DNA from: Delphinus delphis | Taxonomy: Eukaryota; Chordata; Mammalia; Artiodactyla; Delphinidae | DNA: 64,000 nt | NCBI RefSeq assembly: GCF_949987515.2 | Contig: NC_082684.1 | Span: forward strand, 18,157,701 to 18,221,700 | Direction: 5' to 3' | In this document: one piece after another, positions 12,875 to 25,432 of the stretch | How positions within the stretch are numbered: position 1 is the first letter of the stretch | Layout of the letters: each line of letters starts with the position of its first letter | Program-made: the position numbers and the translations under genes | Notes under the pieces: model-generated | The model's input: only the letters and a program-made list of their open reading frames with translations | The model's database searches: none | What the model was told of the DNA's origin: nothing

Positions 12875-13689
12875 AAAGCAGATAAAATAGAGTGATTTAG
12901 TATTTTGCAGGCACCCGAGGAGCGTTGCACCATAATAATTTGCATTCCATAGTACTTTTCTTGTGAAATTTTTCAAAGCCTATTATATTAATATGAATTC
13001 AATTGTGATGCATTCCCTTGATGTAGGGACTTATTCTTCCTATCCCCGTTTTACAGAGAAGCACATTAGGTGCTTTGCTGAAGGGTACACAGCAACTCGT
13101 AAGTCAGTTAGAAAATTGATCCTAGAAATTCTAATTTCCTATCCTTCGTGCTGGTACCTTGAAACCATTTTCCAAATAGAGAAACATATTACTCTTCAGC
13201 TAAATAGCAAATTAAAGACATGCTGTCTCATGTAATTTGTAAATATGCTTTAAAAGCCACCAGTACTCCTGAGAGGCTTACACTCTGGTTCCCATGGTGG
13301 CAAAAAGGAAATAAAATTGAGAGCAGAAGGGAGACTGAATTGCATTCAACAGCCAGAGGCAGGCTTTTGCACAGAATAGGGCATCTGGATTAGAATCTCT
13401 AGATAATCTTTGCAACAAAGAAGTTACTTTTATCTGTATCCCTGATGGGGTGTAGCCAGCAAAGCAAAGAGAGAACAAGGTATGAAGAGCCCTAAAGCAA
13501 TCCATGGTAAACAAATTTTGTACCAAGTGCTTATAACTTGTGTTACCCAACCTCCAAGATGGCTTCCAGGTGTCAGGAAGTCTTGTTTCCTCACATCCAT
13601 GTTCTTGTGGTTGTTTATTCCACACTGAATCAGGACTAAGTCCTAAAAAGTATTGCAGCTTTCAACTTGGTCTACAGGTATGCTCATTC
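12875..13689. other. Unassigned stretch
   Basis: No gene recognised. A MIR-like phrase ('ttttacagagaagcacattaggtg...gggtacacagcaactcgtaag') at 13048-13110 suggests an antisense MIR core. The 115-codon minus-strand frame (13278-13625) has no domain I recognise. Confidence 0.5.
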
Positions 13690-14010
13690 AGGAAAGCCAG
13701 ACAGTGACTGTCAGGGTCTCATATGGAGAGAAACTGTGACTTTTGTACCGGCAACCAGCACCAACTTTCCAGCCACATAAGTAAGCCATCTTGTAAATGG
13801 ATACTTCAGCCTGAAGCAAGCCTTCAGATGACTGCAGCTCCCATCCACTGCATCCTGATGAGAGACCCCATGCCAGAACTTCTCAAACAAGCTTCTACTG
13901 AAATTCTGACCCACAGAAACTGTGGGAGATAGTAATTGATTATTGTTGACTTAGCTACTAAGTTTTGGGGGGATTTCTTTCATAGCACAAGATAACTAAT
14001 GTATAATCGA
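13690..14010 (+). mobile_element. MLT1-like LTR 3' part
   Basis: The series 'cttcagatgactgcagc', 'gagagaccccatgccagaac', 'ctgacccacagaaactgtggga', 'actaagttttgggg' and 'agataactaat' matches the ordered landmarks near the 3' end of MaLR LTRs. No internal region is seen beside it, so it is probably a solo LTR. Confidence 0.6.
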
Positions 14011-14249
14011 ACAATGGATATATCTGAGAAAAAATAAGTAGTTATATTAGTTGTTTCAATTGGATTCAGCAACTATTACATGAACATGTACTTTTTGTAT
14101 AATAGAAAAAGACACCGGTAGGTAATGACCAAGCCTTAGCACAAAAGTAGCTTATCACTTGGAAAAAGAAATAAGGCAAATACTCTAGCAACAACTATGC
14201 AAACTTTAAGAGAGAAAAGATATTCATTATGAAATGGTATGAAATCCCT

Positions 14250-14760
14250 TATTTAAAAATTTGCAGTGGCTTTCTACAGCACTTTTGAGCTAAAATTAAA
14301 CTCTTTGCCATTTCTGGTCCCTAGTGCAGCCTCACCATGGTTGCTGCTTCTCCAAACATTCTGGCCTTCAGTCTCTTGAACATAGTGAGTTCTTCTTTTC
14401 CTAGAGCTTTAGCAGATGCTCTTCCTTCGACCTTGACAGCTCCATTCTCCTATCCCTAACCCTAATCACATCCTTCACATGACTAACATCTTCGGGTATC
14501 AGCTGAAATGTCACCTCTTTTAAGAAGCTTTTAAAGAGTACTTTTCGTAAGCCACCCTCATCACCACACACACATACAAATGCACAGAAACACACATTTT
14601 TGTCATCATATGATCCCTACTTGTTTCTGTCAATTGAGTAATCCAATTTGTAAAATAAGGTCCAAGTCTGTTTTCTTTACCCATTGATTTTATACACCCA
14701 TTGGTTAGCATTGTGTCTTCATATATTAGGTGCTCAATAAATACTTGTTGAATGAATAAT
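14250..14760 (+). repeat. L2 LINE 3' region
   Basis: Long L2 match by order. It begins with 'cagtggctttctac', then 'agctgaaatgtcacctcttttaagaagc' (the ORF2 C-terminal equivalent of '...CHLLKEAF'). It ends with 'taggtgctcaataaatacttgttgaatgaat', the L2 terminus. Frames are broken. Confidence 0.8.
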
Positions 14761-16860
14761 TTAAAAAATCAAAAGTATAAACAAATCATTACAAATATCC
14801 AAGGGTTTATTAGATCATTCTAGGAGAAGCTTGGCATTTAAGTAAGCCTTATTGATTGCTTCAGGCTTCAGAAGGCTAGTGTTTGTGGTAGAAATTATTC
14901 CAAGGGAAGCACTGTATAGAAGGAGGGAGGAGGAGAAACAGTATTTTTCAGCCTGTTATGTTTGTTTCTCGTATCTAATCTTCATTCCTCTCAGAGAAAA
15001 CACTAGAAAGTGTGTTAGTCTATAGAATTGCCTGATAGAACTTGTAGGGAAGAAAGGAAAGGCCACCACAGGCTAAATAGTGACATTATGAATTGAATCA
15101 CTGCTATTGATTCAAAGTTCAAAAATGAAATGAGGAAGTAATGTTCCATCAGTGGTGGTTCTGAGGTGAGGGAATATCAGGAGTGGGAAAGGCTTATAAT
15201 AATCATCTGCACTATTTTGTTTACATTTTTCTTGCCCCATTCTGAAAGATTGTTAATATTTGGGGCAATTGTGCAAAGTCTGCAAAACTGATGGAAATAC
15301 CATTAGAACTACTGGACACAGGCTACTTTGAGCAAAACACTTAAGAATAGAATATAAACATGAAATAATGTCCTATTAGAGATTGGACTCTCAACTTCTT
15401 TATGAAGATAGAATCACAGATGCCATAAGTTTAAGTTAGGAGAGACTTTTTCACATTGATCTGAATCTAAAAACAGTTCTTTTTTTTTGCAAAATATCAC
15501 AAAAAGTTCTAGCTCCTTTCTATACATACAAAATGGTAAGAGTAATGAAAAATATACCTATATAGTATATATTTATGTTTATATATATATAATGAAATTA
15601 ACAAACCAACAGATACTAGACAATGGCACACATAATTGTAACTTGGGTGGAGAATCTGACCAATGGAGTTGTCCATATGTGGCTAAACCCACCAGCTGAA
15701 ATAGGAAGATGGTTATAGGGATCTTAGAACTGATTAAAGAAACAATAAGCGAACCATTATCCAAGCAGGACTACTGCTTTCTTTCACTCAACAAATACAT
15801 AATTATGCCCATCACCGTGCCAACTACTGAGCAGAAAGATGACTGGAACATGGGTTCTACCTTCAGAGGTCTCCCTGTCTGGCATATAAACAATCTAGAG
15901 CCAGCAAAAACATAATTCATTCTGGCTTTTCTTTTCTCATGTGAAATTAAGAAGCCTTATGAAAAGCCTCATCCCTGGAACCTAGACAGATCTTTGTGAA
16001 TGTGACAGAAGTCACACTAAGGGACTTCTGAAACCAGGTCATAAAAGCCAACAGAGCTACCACTTGGCTCTCCCTCAGGACACACCTATGTTTTATATTT
16101 CATTCTACTTTTTTCACAAGCTGTCATTTCTAATAACAGTATCTTCCTTTTACCTAGTCACAGTGTCAAGTTTTTAATGTACAAATATCCTACCACAATT
16201 TGTCGCCAATTTCTTTAACAAATTTCAGTTGACAACTCAAGGAGGGCCAAGATTTTAATTTTGCATTTTCTTTTCCCTTGATTCTCTATTACAATGTAGA
16301 ACATATTATAGGTGTTTATGTCCTGTGCTCTTTCTAGTCTGGATTTTTGTTGTCGTCATTGTTTTAATCACTGTCTTGGGGATATTTTCTTGTCTTTTCA
16401 CTGTCCTCAAATCACACTTTCTAAGAATGTTCTCAACTCTTACCTTTATTCATTCTTCCTCTAATTAGAGAACGTCTTATCTATTTCTCAGTTGACAATC
16501 CAGTCTAGAGGATCAAAGTCCTTCTCCAACGTGAAATTTCTCAGAATGGTCCACAGTGATCTCTTTCCTCCAAATTTATGGAATCTATTCTATGAAATGA
16601 TAGCATACCAAATCATATAATGTCTTGTGCCAGCTCTTTTATAATCTTACATTTGTATATAACATTTATTAGCTTTCATTGTAACTTGGTAATATTTCTC
16701 CATACTAAGTCACAGTCTCTTAGAGTTTATCTACCAGAAAACTTAACAACTTGCTTGGTACATAATAGAGTAGCCATTATTATCTGATATGGCAGAAAGT
16801 ATTTTCCAAAAACTATGATAATAATATATATCTCATCCTATGTGCAATTTTTCAACATGG
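14761..16860. other. Unassigned stretch
   Basis: No gene recognised. Small frames at 15487-15915 on both strands are AT-driven. A short TA-rich tract lies at 15555-15592. Confidence 0.5.
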
Positions 16861-16901
16861 AGCTCCTCCAAACCAGTGATTGTATCTATGTTTCCAGTCC
16901 T

Positions 16902-16930
16902 TGAACCTGGGTGGACCTTTATAAATTTCT
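16902..16930 (+). repeat. 29-bp direct repeat, copy 1 (probable source)
   Basis: Begins TGAACCTGGGTGG and ends AAATTTCT. It lies where MLT1 LTRs normally carry a 'ccttgaatctggg' type phrase, so this is likely the original position. Confidence 0.95.
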
Positions 16931-17338
16931 CAACCACAAGACTATAGTGGAAGTGACACTGATTAATCCAAGACTAGGTCACAAAGGCAATATGGTTATC
17001 AACCTGGTTTTATTCTCTCTCTGAGATTATGTGTCTTTGGCAGCCAGAGCACTATGAAGTCACCGTGCTGAGAGTCCTCAAGGATAGACCACATAGGAAA
17101 AGAAATACTTGAGGAGTTTCAGCTGTTACAGCACCCAGCCCTTTGAACCTTCCCCGCCCACATACCAGACAGGCGAGCACAGAAGCTTTAGAGGTGACTT
17201 CAACCCTGGCCACAGTTTGACTCAAACAGTGAAAAGAACAAGAGCAAACACTGCCCAGCTGAGCCTAGTCAATCCCCCAGAATGTCCAGGATGATAACAA
17301 TAGATCATTGTTATTGTTTTAAACCACTAACTTTGGGA

Positions 17339-17367
17339 TGAACCTGGGTGGACCTTTATAAATTTCT
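17339..17367 (+). repeat. 29-bp direct repeat, copy 2 (probable insertion)
   Basis: Identical over 29 bases to 16902-16930, 437 bp downstream. It interrupts the expected LTR end between 'aactttggga' and 'atttgtataactttgtaac'. Confidence 0.95.
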
Positions 17368-17539
17368 ATTTGTATAACTTTGTAACACAAATAGATAACT
17401 AAAATAGATGGTAACTTTGTTATTTTAACTTTTGTATCTATAATATGGCTTAATACAAATGTAATTAGTATAGAATTTTCAACACTTTTTGAAGTATACA
17501 TGTACTTTCTTATTTAATTTTATTCTTAATCATACTTAG

Positions 17540-17720
17540 TGTTTTTTTCTAAACTTATTGGACATATTCTCACTCATTTATTTATGTCTCCCTCCACTAG
17601 AATATAGGCTCAATAAGGACAGGATTTCACCTGTTTTATTCACGGCTGCATTCCCAGTAGATAAGATATCACCTTGTGTCATTGTCTTATAAGTCATAGG
17701 AGGACCTGGATATAATTCTT
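17540..17720 (+). repeat. L2 LINE 3' relic
   Basis: 'cactagaatataggctcaataaggacaggatttcacctg' followed by 'ctgcattcccagtagat' is the L2 3' terminal order. Diverged and non-coding. Confidence 0.6.
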
Positions 17721-18942
17721 GTTGCTTTGGAAGTAAACAGGGTATTTAAGGCTAGGTGTTATGGATGACTGACACATGCAAAGAGTCCTCCGGTCCTTAT
17801 TTGTGGTAACTGAACTGTGGAAGAATATATGTGGGTGATATCTTCATTTTGTATAAATGCCCATATTCCTAACTTCATGCATTAGACAAAATATGCTAAT
17901 TATCTTTATCTTTTCATCTTTAGCTCACATTGCAAGTTCCATTAATTTTTCTTTCCATTATAAATCTGAGGTATTATTCAATAGTTCTCATTAACAATAT
18001 GCTCTTTTCATTAAGTGTTGGTTCTGAGCGTTACCTGTTCTCAAGCTCTGGGAAGTCTCCTTTCTTATTTCAATTTTTTTTCATTAATTCTAAGTTTTAC
18101 AAGCCTTTACAAAAAGTCTTTCCCTGACCTCACTAGGGCTTTCAAAAGCTATTGAATTAATATCATCGAAATTCAATGGGCTGTTTGCTCCTTTTCGATC
18201 ATTAATGAATATATAAAACAAGATCAGCTACCTAGTCTTTTGTCATATTTCTTGATTTGCCGCCCTCAGCCAGCCATCATACCAGTTAACAGAACTTATA
18301 TCAAGTCCAATTTGGAAAGATGTCCTTTAAAAATGACTAATTTCAGCTTTGTTATTCCCAATGCTTGTTTTCTGTGTTCACCACTGTTAACGCAAAAGCT
18401 CAGAATGTTTTCTTGAGCAGAGAGAAACTCAGAAAAATATAAAATAGAATAAAACATTGCTGCACCTGCCTCCTAATGGCATTATTTTCTATGAAATAAA
18501 AAAATTAGATCTGACTGGAGTCAGGTAATTCTCTCCCTGACACATTGTTTTTTTTTTTAAAGAAAAAAAAAAAAGATCAAGAAATAAACTAGCCAGACTG
18601 GGGTGATATGGATAATATCAATCTAGTGAGAAGATTGAGGTAGCATGGATTTAACTCTTTGTATGTTTTCTTTGTTACTATTCTTGGACTGTTGAATAGA
18701 AAAGAGGTTTTTGCAAACCCTTCACAGAGGGGGATCTGGTTGCTAACTCCTTTGTAAATCTACAGTGACCCACATGCAGCGCAGATCAGAACTCCTTCGG
18801 ATCATTCTGACTGAATATCTTGCTGCAGTAATACTGCCACACATTTGGAACATGGATATATTTTAATGTAGTGACTCTCATCCCCAAGATATTTTAGATT
18901 ATGTAAAGATCATCATCAAATTCAGAAAGCATAATGGCATTT
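17721..18942. other. Unassigned stretch
   Basis: No gene recognised. T-run and A-run face each other at 18549-18575 (about ten T then about twelve A), capable of a small hairpin. Confidence 0.5.
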
Positions 18943-18957
18943 AAGGAGGAGTAGAGA

Positions 18958-19165
18958 GGGCTTCCCTTGTGGTGCAGTGGTTGAGAGTCCGCCTGCCGAT
19001 GCAGGGGACACGGGTTCGTGCCCCGGTCCGGGAAGATCCCACATGCCGCAGAGCGGCTGGGCCCGTGAGCCATGGCCTCTGAGCCTGCGCGTCCGGAGCC
19101 TGTGCTCCGCAACAGGAGAGGCCACAACAATGAGAGACCCGCGTACCACAAAAAAAAAAAAAAAA
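18958..19165 (+). mobile_element. CHR-type cetacean SINE
   Basis: Well-preserved copy with A-box 'tggtgcagtgg', B-box 'gggttcgtgcccc', the 'ggtccgggaagatcccacatgcc' body and an A18-like tail. Possible TSD: AAGGAGGAGTAGAGA (18943-18957) with AAGAAGGGGTAGGGA (19166-19180), three mismatches. All frames read across it on both strands are SINE by-products. Confidence 0.95.
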
Positions 19166-19180
19166 AAGAAGGGGTAGGGA

Positions 19181-20193
19181 CATTTTCTCCATCATATAAT
19201 TGTATTCAAAACCCTACTTTGTGAGCCTTCAGTACAATTATGATTGCTAAGCATCTGTACCACCTGAAGCTCTGAATGATCCTCAAATGTCATTGGCAAT
19301 TTGTCATTAACTCAAATGGGCAGGACACCCCACCTCCACAGTCTCACACACCAAAGGGTTAATAAAGCTTTCTTTATTATTCATTTTATTTTATATTTTG
19401 TGTCTTTAAATTATGAGATAAGTATATATAATATCAATTTTGGTAAGAATACTACCTTTTGCCAAATAAAGTAAGGGCAATAAGTTAGGGAGTCAAATAC
19501 TTCACTGACACTTAAGAAAGGATTTGAGGTCTCATTTCCTCTTCCTCCCATCACTGCTATCTTAGTCAACTGGGACTCAAAAGAATCTTAAATCGAAAAT
19601 AAGAAAATGACCCAGAGAGGATACATAAAGATGTTAGAGTGAAAGATTCAGATCAAGACTGTCCTCTCAGCTGTCCCACATCTCCTTTCCCCCCTCCAAG
19701 ACCAGTCCCCCTACTGCAGCCCCTTCTTATGGAGAGCACACATTCTCATTAATCCTAAGAGTTTGACAAGGGGAAAATACTATTATTCTCCCAAACCACA
19801 CACTCCCATGTGGTCCCATGCCCAGCACAATTCTTCAACAGCAATCACCAGATTCCCTTGTGTATATTCCCTTGGGGAATCCTTCTGGTTGTTTCATATC
19901 TCCCTTATTTATGGGCATACATGCCTAACACACAGTTCTATCCCAAGTAGGCTCAGCCTCTAGTAATCTATCGATATTTTAGAAATCTTCTTAATATTTG
20001 CAAGTAGCAAAATTATATTTCATTGTATTTTTATGTGTTTAATGTGGAAGCATTTAAAATAAACTAGTGATTGTTGTAACTTCTGATTTGGCATTTTAAA
20101 ATTTTTATTATAAAATGTAATAGGGGCTTGAAATTCAACTTCTGGGAAGCCCAGTCTGTGCATTTCTATCATTGTATTCAAAATGGTATATTG
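19181..20193. other. Unassigned stretch
   Basis: No gene recognised. Sequence is AT-rich with one pyrimidine-rich patch at 19660-19720. Confidence 0.5.
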
Positions 20194-20205
20194 TACTATT
20201 TGTTT

Positions 20206-20324
20206 TGTTTTGCTTTAATTTGTATTGGATTATAATTGATTTACAATTGTTGTGTTAGTTTCAGGTGTACAGCAAAGGGAATCAGTTATACATATACACA
20301 TATCCACTGTTTTTTAGATTCTTT
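20206..20324 (-). mobile_element. Very short L1 3' end (antisense)
   Basis: A 119-bp tail of a cetartiodactyl L1 3' UTR read on the minus strand, with the shared phrase 'gatttacaattgttgtgttagtttcaggtgtacagc'. Candidate TSD: TACTATTTGTTT (20194-20205) and TACTGCTTGTTT (20325-20336), two mismatches. Severe 5' truncation. Confidence 0.8.
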
Positions 20325-20336
20325 TACTGCTTGTTT

Positions 20337-20465
20337 AAATGTAAGTGCCCCACCACAGGCTGATAACTTTGGGGGCAGAGATTATTCCAGACTCATTTTT
20401 GTATCCTAGAGACTAGAGAAAGAGTAGAATTTCAATATGGGTTTGAAATATAATAAATGATTGAC
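20337..20465 (+). repeat. L2-like 3' relic
   Basis: 'gggggcagagattattccagactcatttttgtatcctagag' followed by 'aatataataaatgattga' fits the end of L2. It begins directly after the L1 tail, which may have inserted into it. Confidence 0.5.
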
Positions 20466-21509
20466 CTGAAGGGGATGAATGGAGGAAAGAAGAGAAAGAA
20501 GGGATAATTGCCTAAAATGTCACCTGTGCTACATTAGATGCAGGAAATATAAATATGAACAAGACAGAAGTCTCTCCCTCAACGTTTCCTCCTTTTCTAC
20601 ACAGAAGAGGGCCAGAGATGCAAACACATATGACTCAACATGAGAACTGTTTAATGGAGTCTGATGTAGGGACCAATCGTAGCCAATAGGGAGCTCTCTG
20701 AAAAGTGCAGTCTTCCATGTTTAAGCACTCAGTATCTGAATAAATGGATGAATGATTTAATGTACAAAAGTCAAGCAGACATAGTTTTAAACTCAGCTCT
20801 CCACTTTTCATATGCACAACAAACATCTCTATAAATAACAGTTAACGGTAGTTTACATAATAATGATAAAAATGAAAATAATACATGTTAAGATGATATG
20901 CACATCACCAAGGGCCAAATGAAAGCACAGGTTAAAGAGTCTTCTAGCTCAGTAGAATAAGTCATCTGGGAGAACGAAATACTTTTAAGATGTTCTAAGA
21001 TTCTAATGGTCTTAAAAGATTGATTACACTTAAGTACATGAAAAAAGAAGACTTCAGAACATTACTGATGGGGGCCCAAAACACAATATGAACAAAAGTA
21101 CAAAAACAGCAGGCATGAAATCTTCCCTGTCTTAATCAGTTTGTCCACACAGGAACAATTACTCCAATCTGATTCACTATCCCTGCCAGCCTCAAAATAC
21201 ATTCCCACTGTCAGCAAAACTAAAAATGGACCTAAAATGCTTTAGACATACAATGCTGAGAAAGACTTCAGTCTTAGGATAGATTTTTTCTAACAACAAT
21301 CTGCATCCCTCGAGTTTCTAAGTGAGAGTGGGAAATGTTTAAGATCTGACCTCTTTGTTTGTCCATTCATTGCCACTTCCAAACCAAAGAAGACAGAACC
21401 TCTTTGGGCCACACATGTAAATACCCAGACATTTAGGAGGGATTTGAGTATGCAATTCATTTGATGGCAGAAGCTCATAGGTGTTCTGAATTAGTTGTTT
21501 CTAAGCCTA
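20466..21509. other. Unassigned stretch
   Basis: No gene recognised. Short minus-strand frames (about 60 codons) have no domain signature. Confidence 0.5.
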
Positions 21510-22148
21510 ACACCTCAAGTCAAAAGCAATTTTCCTCTGTTACTACCTCTATTTCTGACCAACTGGCTATAAATTAGAGGTTTCCACGACCCCTCTTTGG
21601 GTTCAATTAATTTGCTAGAGCAGCTCACAGAACTCAGAGGAAAATGTTACTTACTATATCACAGGTTTATGATACAAGGATGTAACTCAGGAACTGCCGG
21701 ATGGGAGAGATGTAGAGGGCAAGGGATGGGGAAGGAGTGTGGAGCTTCCACGTCCTCTGAGTGCATCACTCTCTCAGCACCTCCACATGTTCACCTACCT
21801 GGAGCCTTCATCACACAGGCATGATTGAATAAATAATTGGCCATTGGCAATTGGTTCAACCTCCAGCCCCTTGCTCCTCCTCCAGAGGTCAGGGAGGTGG
21901 GACTGAAAGTTGCAACCTGATAATCACATGGTTTGGTCTCCTGGCAACCATCTCTCATCTTCAGTTGGGGTCCCAAAGTCACCTCATTAACCTAACAAAA
22001 AGACATCTTCATGGCTCTTATCACTTAGGACATTCCAGAGATTTGGGGAGCTGTAAGCCAGAAACTATGGACAAAGACCAAATATTTATGAGAAATATAT
22101 TTTAGCCATCTGAAACACAAAATACATATTTTTTTTTTATAAATCACA
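21510..22148. mobile_element. ERV-type LTR relic, family unnamed
   Basis: The order 'gctagagcagctcacagaactcagagg', 'gcatgattgaataaataattggccattgg', 'caacctccagcccc', 'cacctcattaacctaac' and 'ggacaaagaccaaatattta' is one I recognise as a common mammalian ERV LTR. I cannot name the family without a search. Frames inside are not genes. Confidence 0.5.
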
Positions 22149-24375
22149 ATACTGCACCCTTTATTCAGTTTAGCTATCAGTGTTTCCATGGGGATGGAGG
22201 TAGCCTTAAAGCACCTGTCCTTAAACAATCTCTTGCTCTGATGTTAAACAGAGTAGCCTGTAAGAATCAATAATTATCAATGTGCTATAGTGCATTTTAT
22301 AGCAAGATCATTTCCTTCTTCTAAAAGGAGCAATTTTATTTAAGGTGCACGACCAACAGCATGTAGTGGAATACAGGAGGATAGTAATGAGCTAAGGCAA
22401 TCCCACTACCTTATGATTCTGTTTCATTTTTATTCCTATTTTCAATGCTCTAACTCTCTATCTCTTTCTTTCTCTCTCTGTTTGTGTGCAAATCCTTCAA
22501 CATTATATGCATGACCTTGAACAGAGGGACCCTCTAGTGGCTAAATTCTCCAGCAAAATCTGCGATTGCCCTTGCAAAACTGTTTACCTGTGAAGTTAAA
22601 AGAAGACGGGGTGGCATTCCATTTTGTGAGTATTAGCAGAAAGCTGAAGTTAATTCTCCTGCTCTCTGACCATTCATGGTGTCCTTCCCTTATCTGTTAC
22701 AGTACAACATTGAGAAACACTTCAGTCACTGTCCTTACTCTGAGTTGATGTGACAAAATGCAGTTTTAGGGAAAGACATACACACTCTTCACCCAACTTC
22801 TCTCTACAAAGTGTTTCCTTTCTATTCTGTGCTGCCTCCAGAGAACAGATAGTGCCTGCGTAATAAATGAAGTGGGAGATTTAGTCATCAGACCTGAGAA
22901 AAATTCATGGTGTGAATCCTTGCCCTTGAGAGAATTTGCTGAGTAGCATTAGCCAAGCTATTTTCTGACTACTCTGGCTAAAGATCAAATAGAAACTAAA
23001 TGTTTCAGAACCATCCAGACAGCTAACTCACGTTGAAGGCACTTTTCTTTTGTGAAATGTAAGTTTCACCGCAGCTCCCACTTCAGATTCAAAAACCTGA
23101 TTTTTCTAGTATAACCTGGAAGGGGAGAGCTCTGAGATAGAGTGGAGTGGCTTCATTACCCAGGCTTCTGTTTTCAGCCAGCATTCTAGAGAGAACACAT
23201 CTTAGATTTTAATGAGTTAATTAAATTTCATGCTTAACCCAGAGTGACCCTTAAAAGAAAATTCTTGCTAAATTATTTGAGCAGCATTATTACAAGGAAT
23301 CATGTCAAGACTCACCTGTAGGTAAAAAACGTGGGAATTTGGGTATGGGGAAGAAAGAAATGTATCAGTTGTCTCTTTTCTTTTTTCCAAAAGTAAAAGA
23401 AAACCTGATTCAAGCTACTTTAAGCAAAGAAGGGAACATACTAACATGATTCACTTAAAACTGCGGGAGTTTACTGACAGGTGTTTTTATTACTGTTTCT
23501 TAGGCTTTGATGTAGAATCAATCCTTATAGGCTTAGCAGTAGATACAGAAAAATACAAATATCAAGATAGGATAATAAACATAATTTGTCTATTTATCAA
23601 AGAAATTGTTGCACATGATAAAGATTATAAGCTCAATATAATAAATGTAATTTGATTTAATATGCTTATAAGTTAATTATACATAAAGGCTAAAATTAAA
23701 ACCGTTACATTTATCATCTATTTGTATATTTATATATCTTTGTAAGTCCTAATACTTACATATACATACTTACATGTTAATAAATTCATTACTACAGAGT
23801 ATTACATGAATATCGACCCAAAGAAGGAAATTACAATTTGGGTTGTCTTTCTTTAAAATGATTCAGTTATTTTGTGCCATACTACAAAATAACTTTTTTT
23901 CAATAAAAAATGCCTTTTTTATTGTCACAGTTAAAATAAAAATGTGCAGGTGTTAGAGTAGCTGCAGGCACAGCTGACTAAGGTGCTCAGAACTAGGTTT
24001 CTTTCCATCTTCTAGTTTCTCTCTCAGGGTAGAAAGGTGAGTGCTGTAGCTACAAAACTTAAAACCTCTCAGCTTCAAATCCAGCAAGTTAGAGTATCTG
24101 TCTTTCAAAGGCCTCAGTAGGTCTCATAGTTTCTCACTGTCCTGACAGGTTTAAATATCTACCTGTGACAGAAGAATACGAGATCCTAATTGGCCAGATC
24201 TGTGTTAGCTGGCACCACCTGACTGAGTAGGAATGAGGGGGTAAGACCCCAAATGCATATTGGAACTGACTTTACGGGGAAGTGGAGCAGATGCAGAGCA
24301 AGAAGGTGAAGCAAGAATAAAGTGCTTCTCTGTAGCCCAGCCTACACTTCAAACCAGTTATATCAAACCCACTCC
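22149..24375. other. Unassigned stretch
   Basis: No gene recognised. Contains a pyrimidine-rich patch at 22448-22482. The 62-70 codon frames here carry no family signature. Confidence 0.5.
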
Positions 24376-25197
24376 TGGAGTCCCAAACAAGATAAATCCA
24401 AGGAGAAACATGCCAAGACACATATTAATCAAACTATCAAAATTGAATACAAAGAAAGAATATTAAAAGCAGCAAGGGAAAAGCAACAAATAACATTCAA
24501 GGGAATCCCCATAAGGTAAACAGCTTTCTTTCAGCAGAAACTCTGCAAGCCAGAAGGGAGGGGCAGGACATATTTAAAGTGATGAAAGGAAGAAAGCTAC
24601 AACCAAGATTACTCTACCCAGCAAGGATCTCATTCAGATTCAACAGAGAAATTAAAGTGTTTACAGAAAAGCAAAAGTTAAGAGAATTCAGCACCACCAA
24701 ACCAGCTTTACAACAAATGCTAAAGGAACTTCTCTAGGCAGGAAACACAAGAGAAGGAAAAGACCTACAATAACAAAACCAAAACAATTAAGAAAACGGT
24801 AATAGGAGCATACATATCGGTAACTAATTTAAGTGTAAATGGATTAAATGCTCCAACCAAAAGACATAGACTGGCTGAATGGATACAAAAACAAGACCCA
24901 TATATTGCTGTCTACAAGAGACCCCCACAGACCTAGGGACACATACAGACTGAAAGTGAGGGGATGGAAGAAGATGTTCCATGAAAATGGAAATCAAAAT
25001 AAAGCTGGAGTAGCAATTCTCAAATCAGACAAAATAGACATTAAAATAAAGATGATTACAAGAGACAAAGAAGGACACTACATAATGATCAAGGGATCAA
25101 ATCAAGAAGAAGATATAACAATTATAAATATTTATGCACCCAACATAGGAGCACCTCAATACCTAAGGCAAATGCTAACAGCAATAAAAGGGAAAAT
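24376..25197 (+). mobile_element. Internal L1 fragment (ORF1 3' end to ORF2 start)
   Basis: Closely parallels 39590-40410 of the full-length L1 in this window. It contains the ORF1 C-terminal domain ('LQPRLLYPAR'-like region near 24600), the ORF1 stop at about 24735, the inter-ORF spacer and the first ~120 codons of ORF2 endonuclease. The ORF2 start codon is changed to ACG, and a dinucleotide is missing near 24906 (shift), so neither product can be made. Homology stops abruptly at the AT microsatellite, and no L1 3' UTR follows. Confidence 0.9.
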
Positions 25198-25432
25198 CGA
25201 CATATATTATATATAATATACGTATATATAATATATATATAATACATATTATATATACTATATATATTATATATACGTATATTATATATATTATATATAC
25301 GTATATTATATATTATATATATACTTATATATTTATTTATATACTTATATACTTATATATATACTTATATATATGTATATATATATACTTATATATATGT
25401 ATTATATATATGTATATATATATGCTATATGC
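25198..25432. repeat. Compound AT microsatellite
   Basis: About 235 bp made only of A/T with regular ACGTAT and ACTTATAT variants, giving several self-complementary stretches. It starts exactly where the L1 fragment ends. Confidence 0.95.

Larger units (their letters stand above)
16861..17400 (+). mobile_element. MLT1-type LTR with internal duplication
   Basis: Left landmarks 'accagtgattgtatctatgtttccagtcc' and 'gtggaagtgacactg', and right landmarks 'ttattgttttaaaccactaac' and 'agataacta', fit an MLT1 LTR. Near the right end the expected sequence is interrupted by an exact copy of 29 bp from the left end (see the direct repeat entries). The intervening body looks well diverged, so the copy is younger than the LTR. 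Confidence 0.6.

Noticed and set aside
14453..14466. Telomere-like 'cctaaccctaatc'
   Set aside because: Fewer than two CCCTAA units inside an L2 relic; chance.
24848..25216. 122-codon host gene
   Set aside because: It is the start of a broken L1 ORF2 running into a microsatellite.
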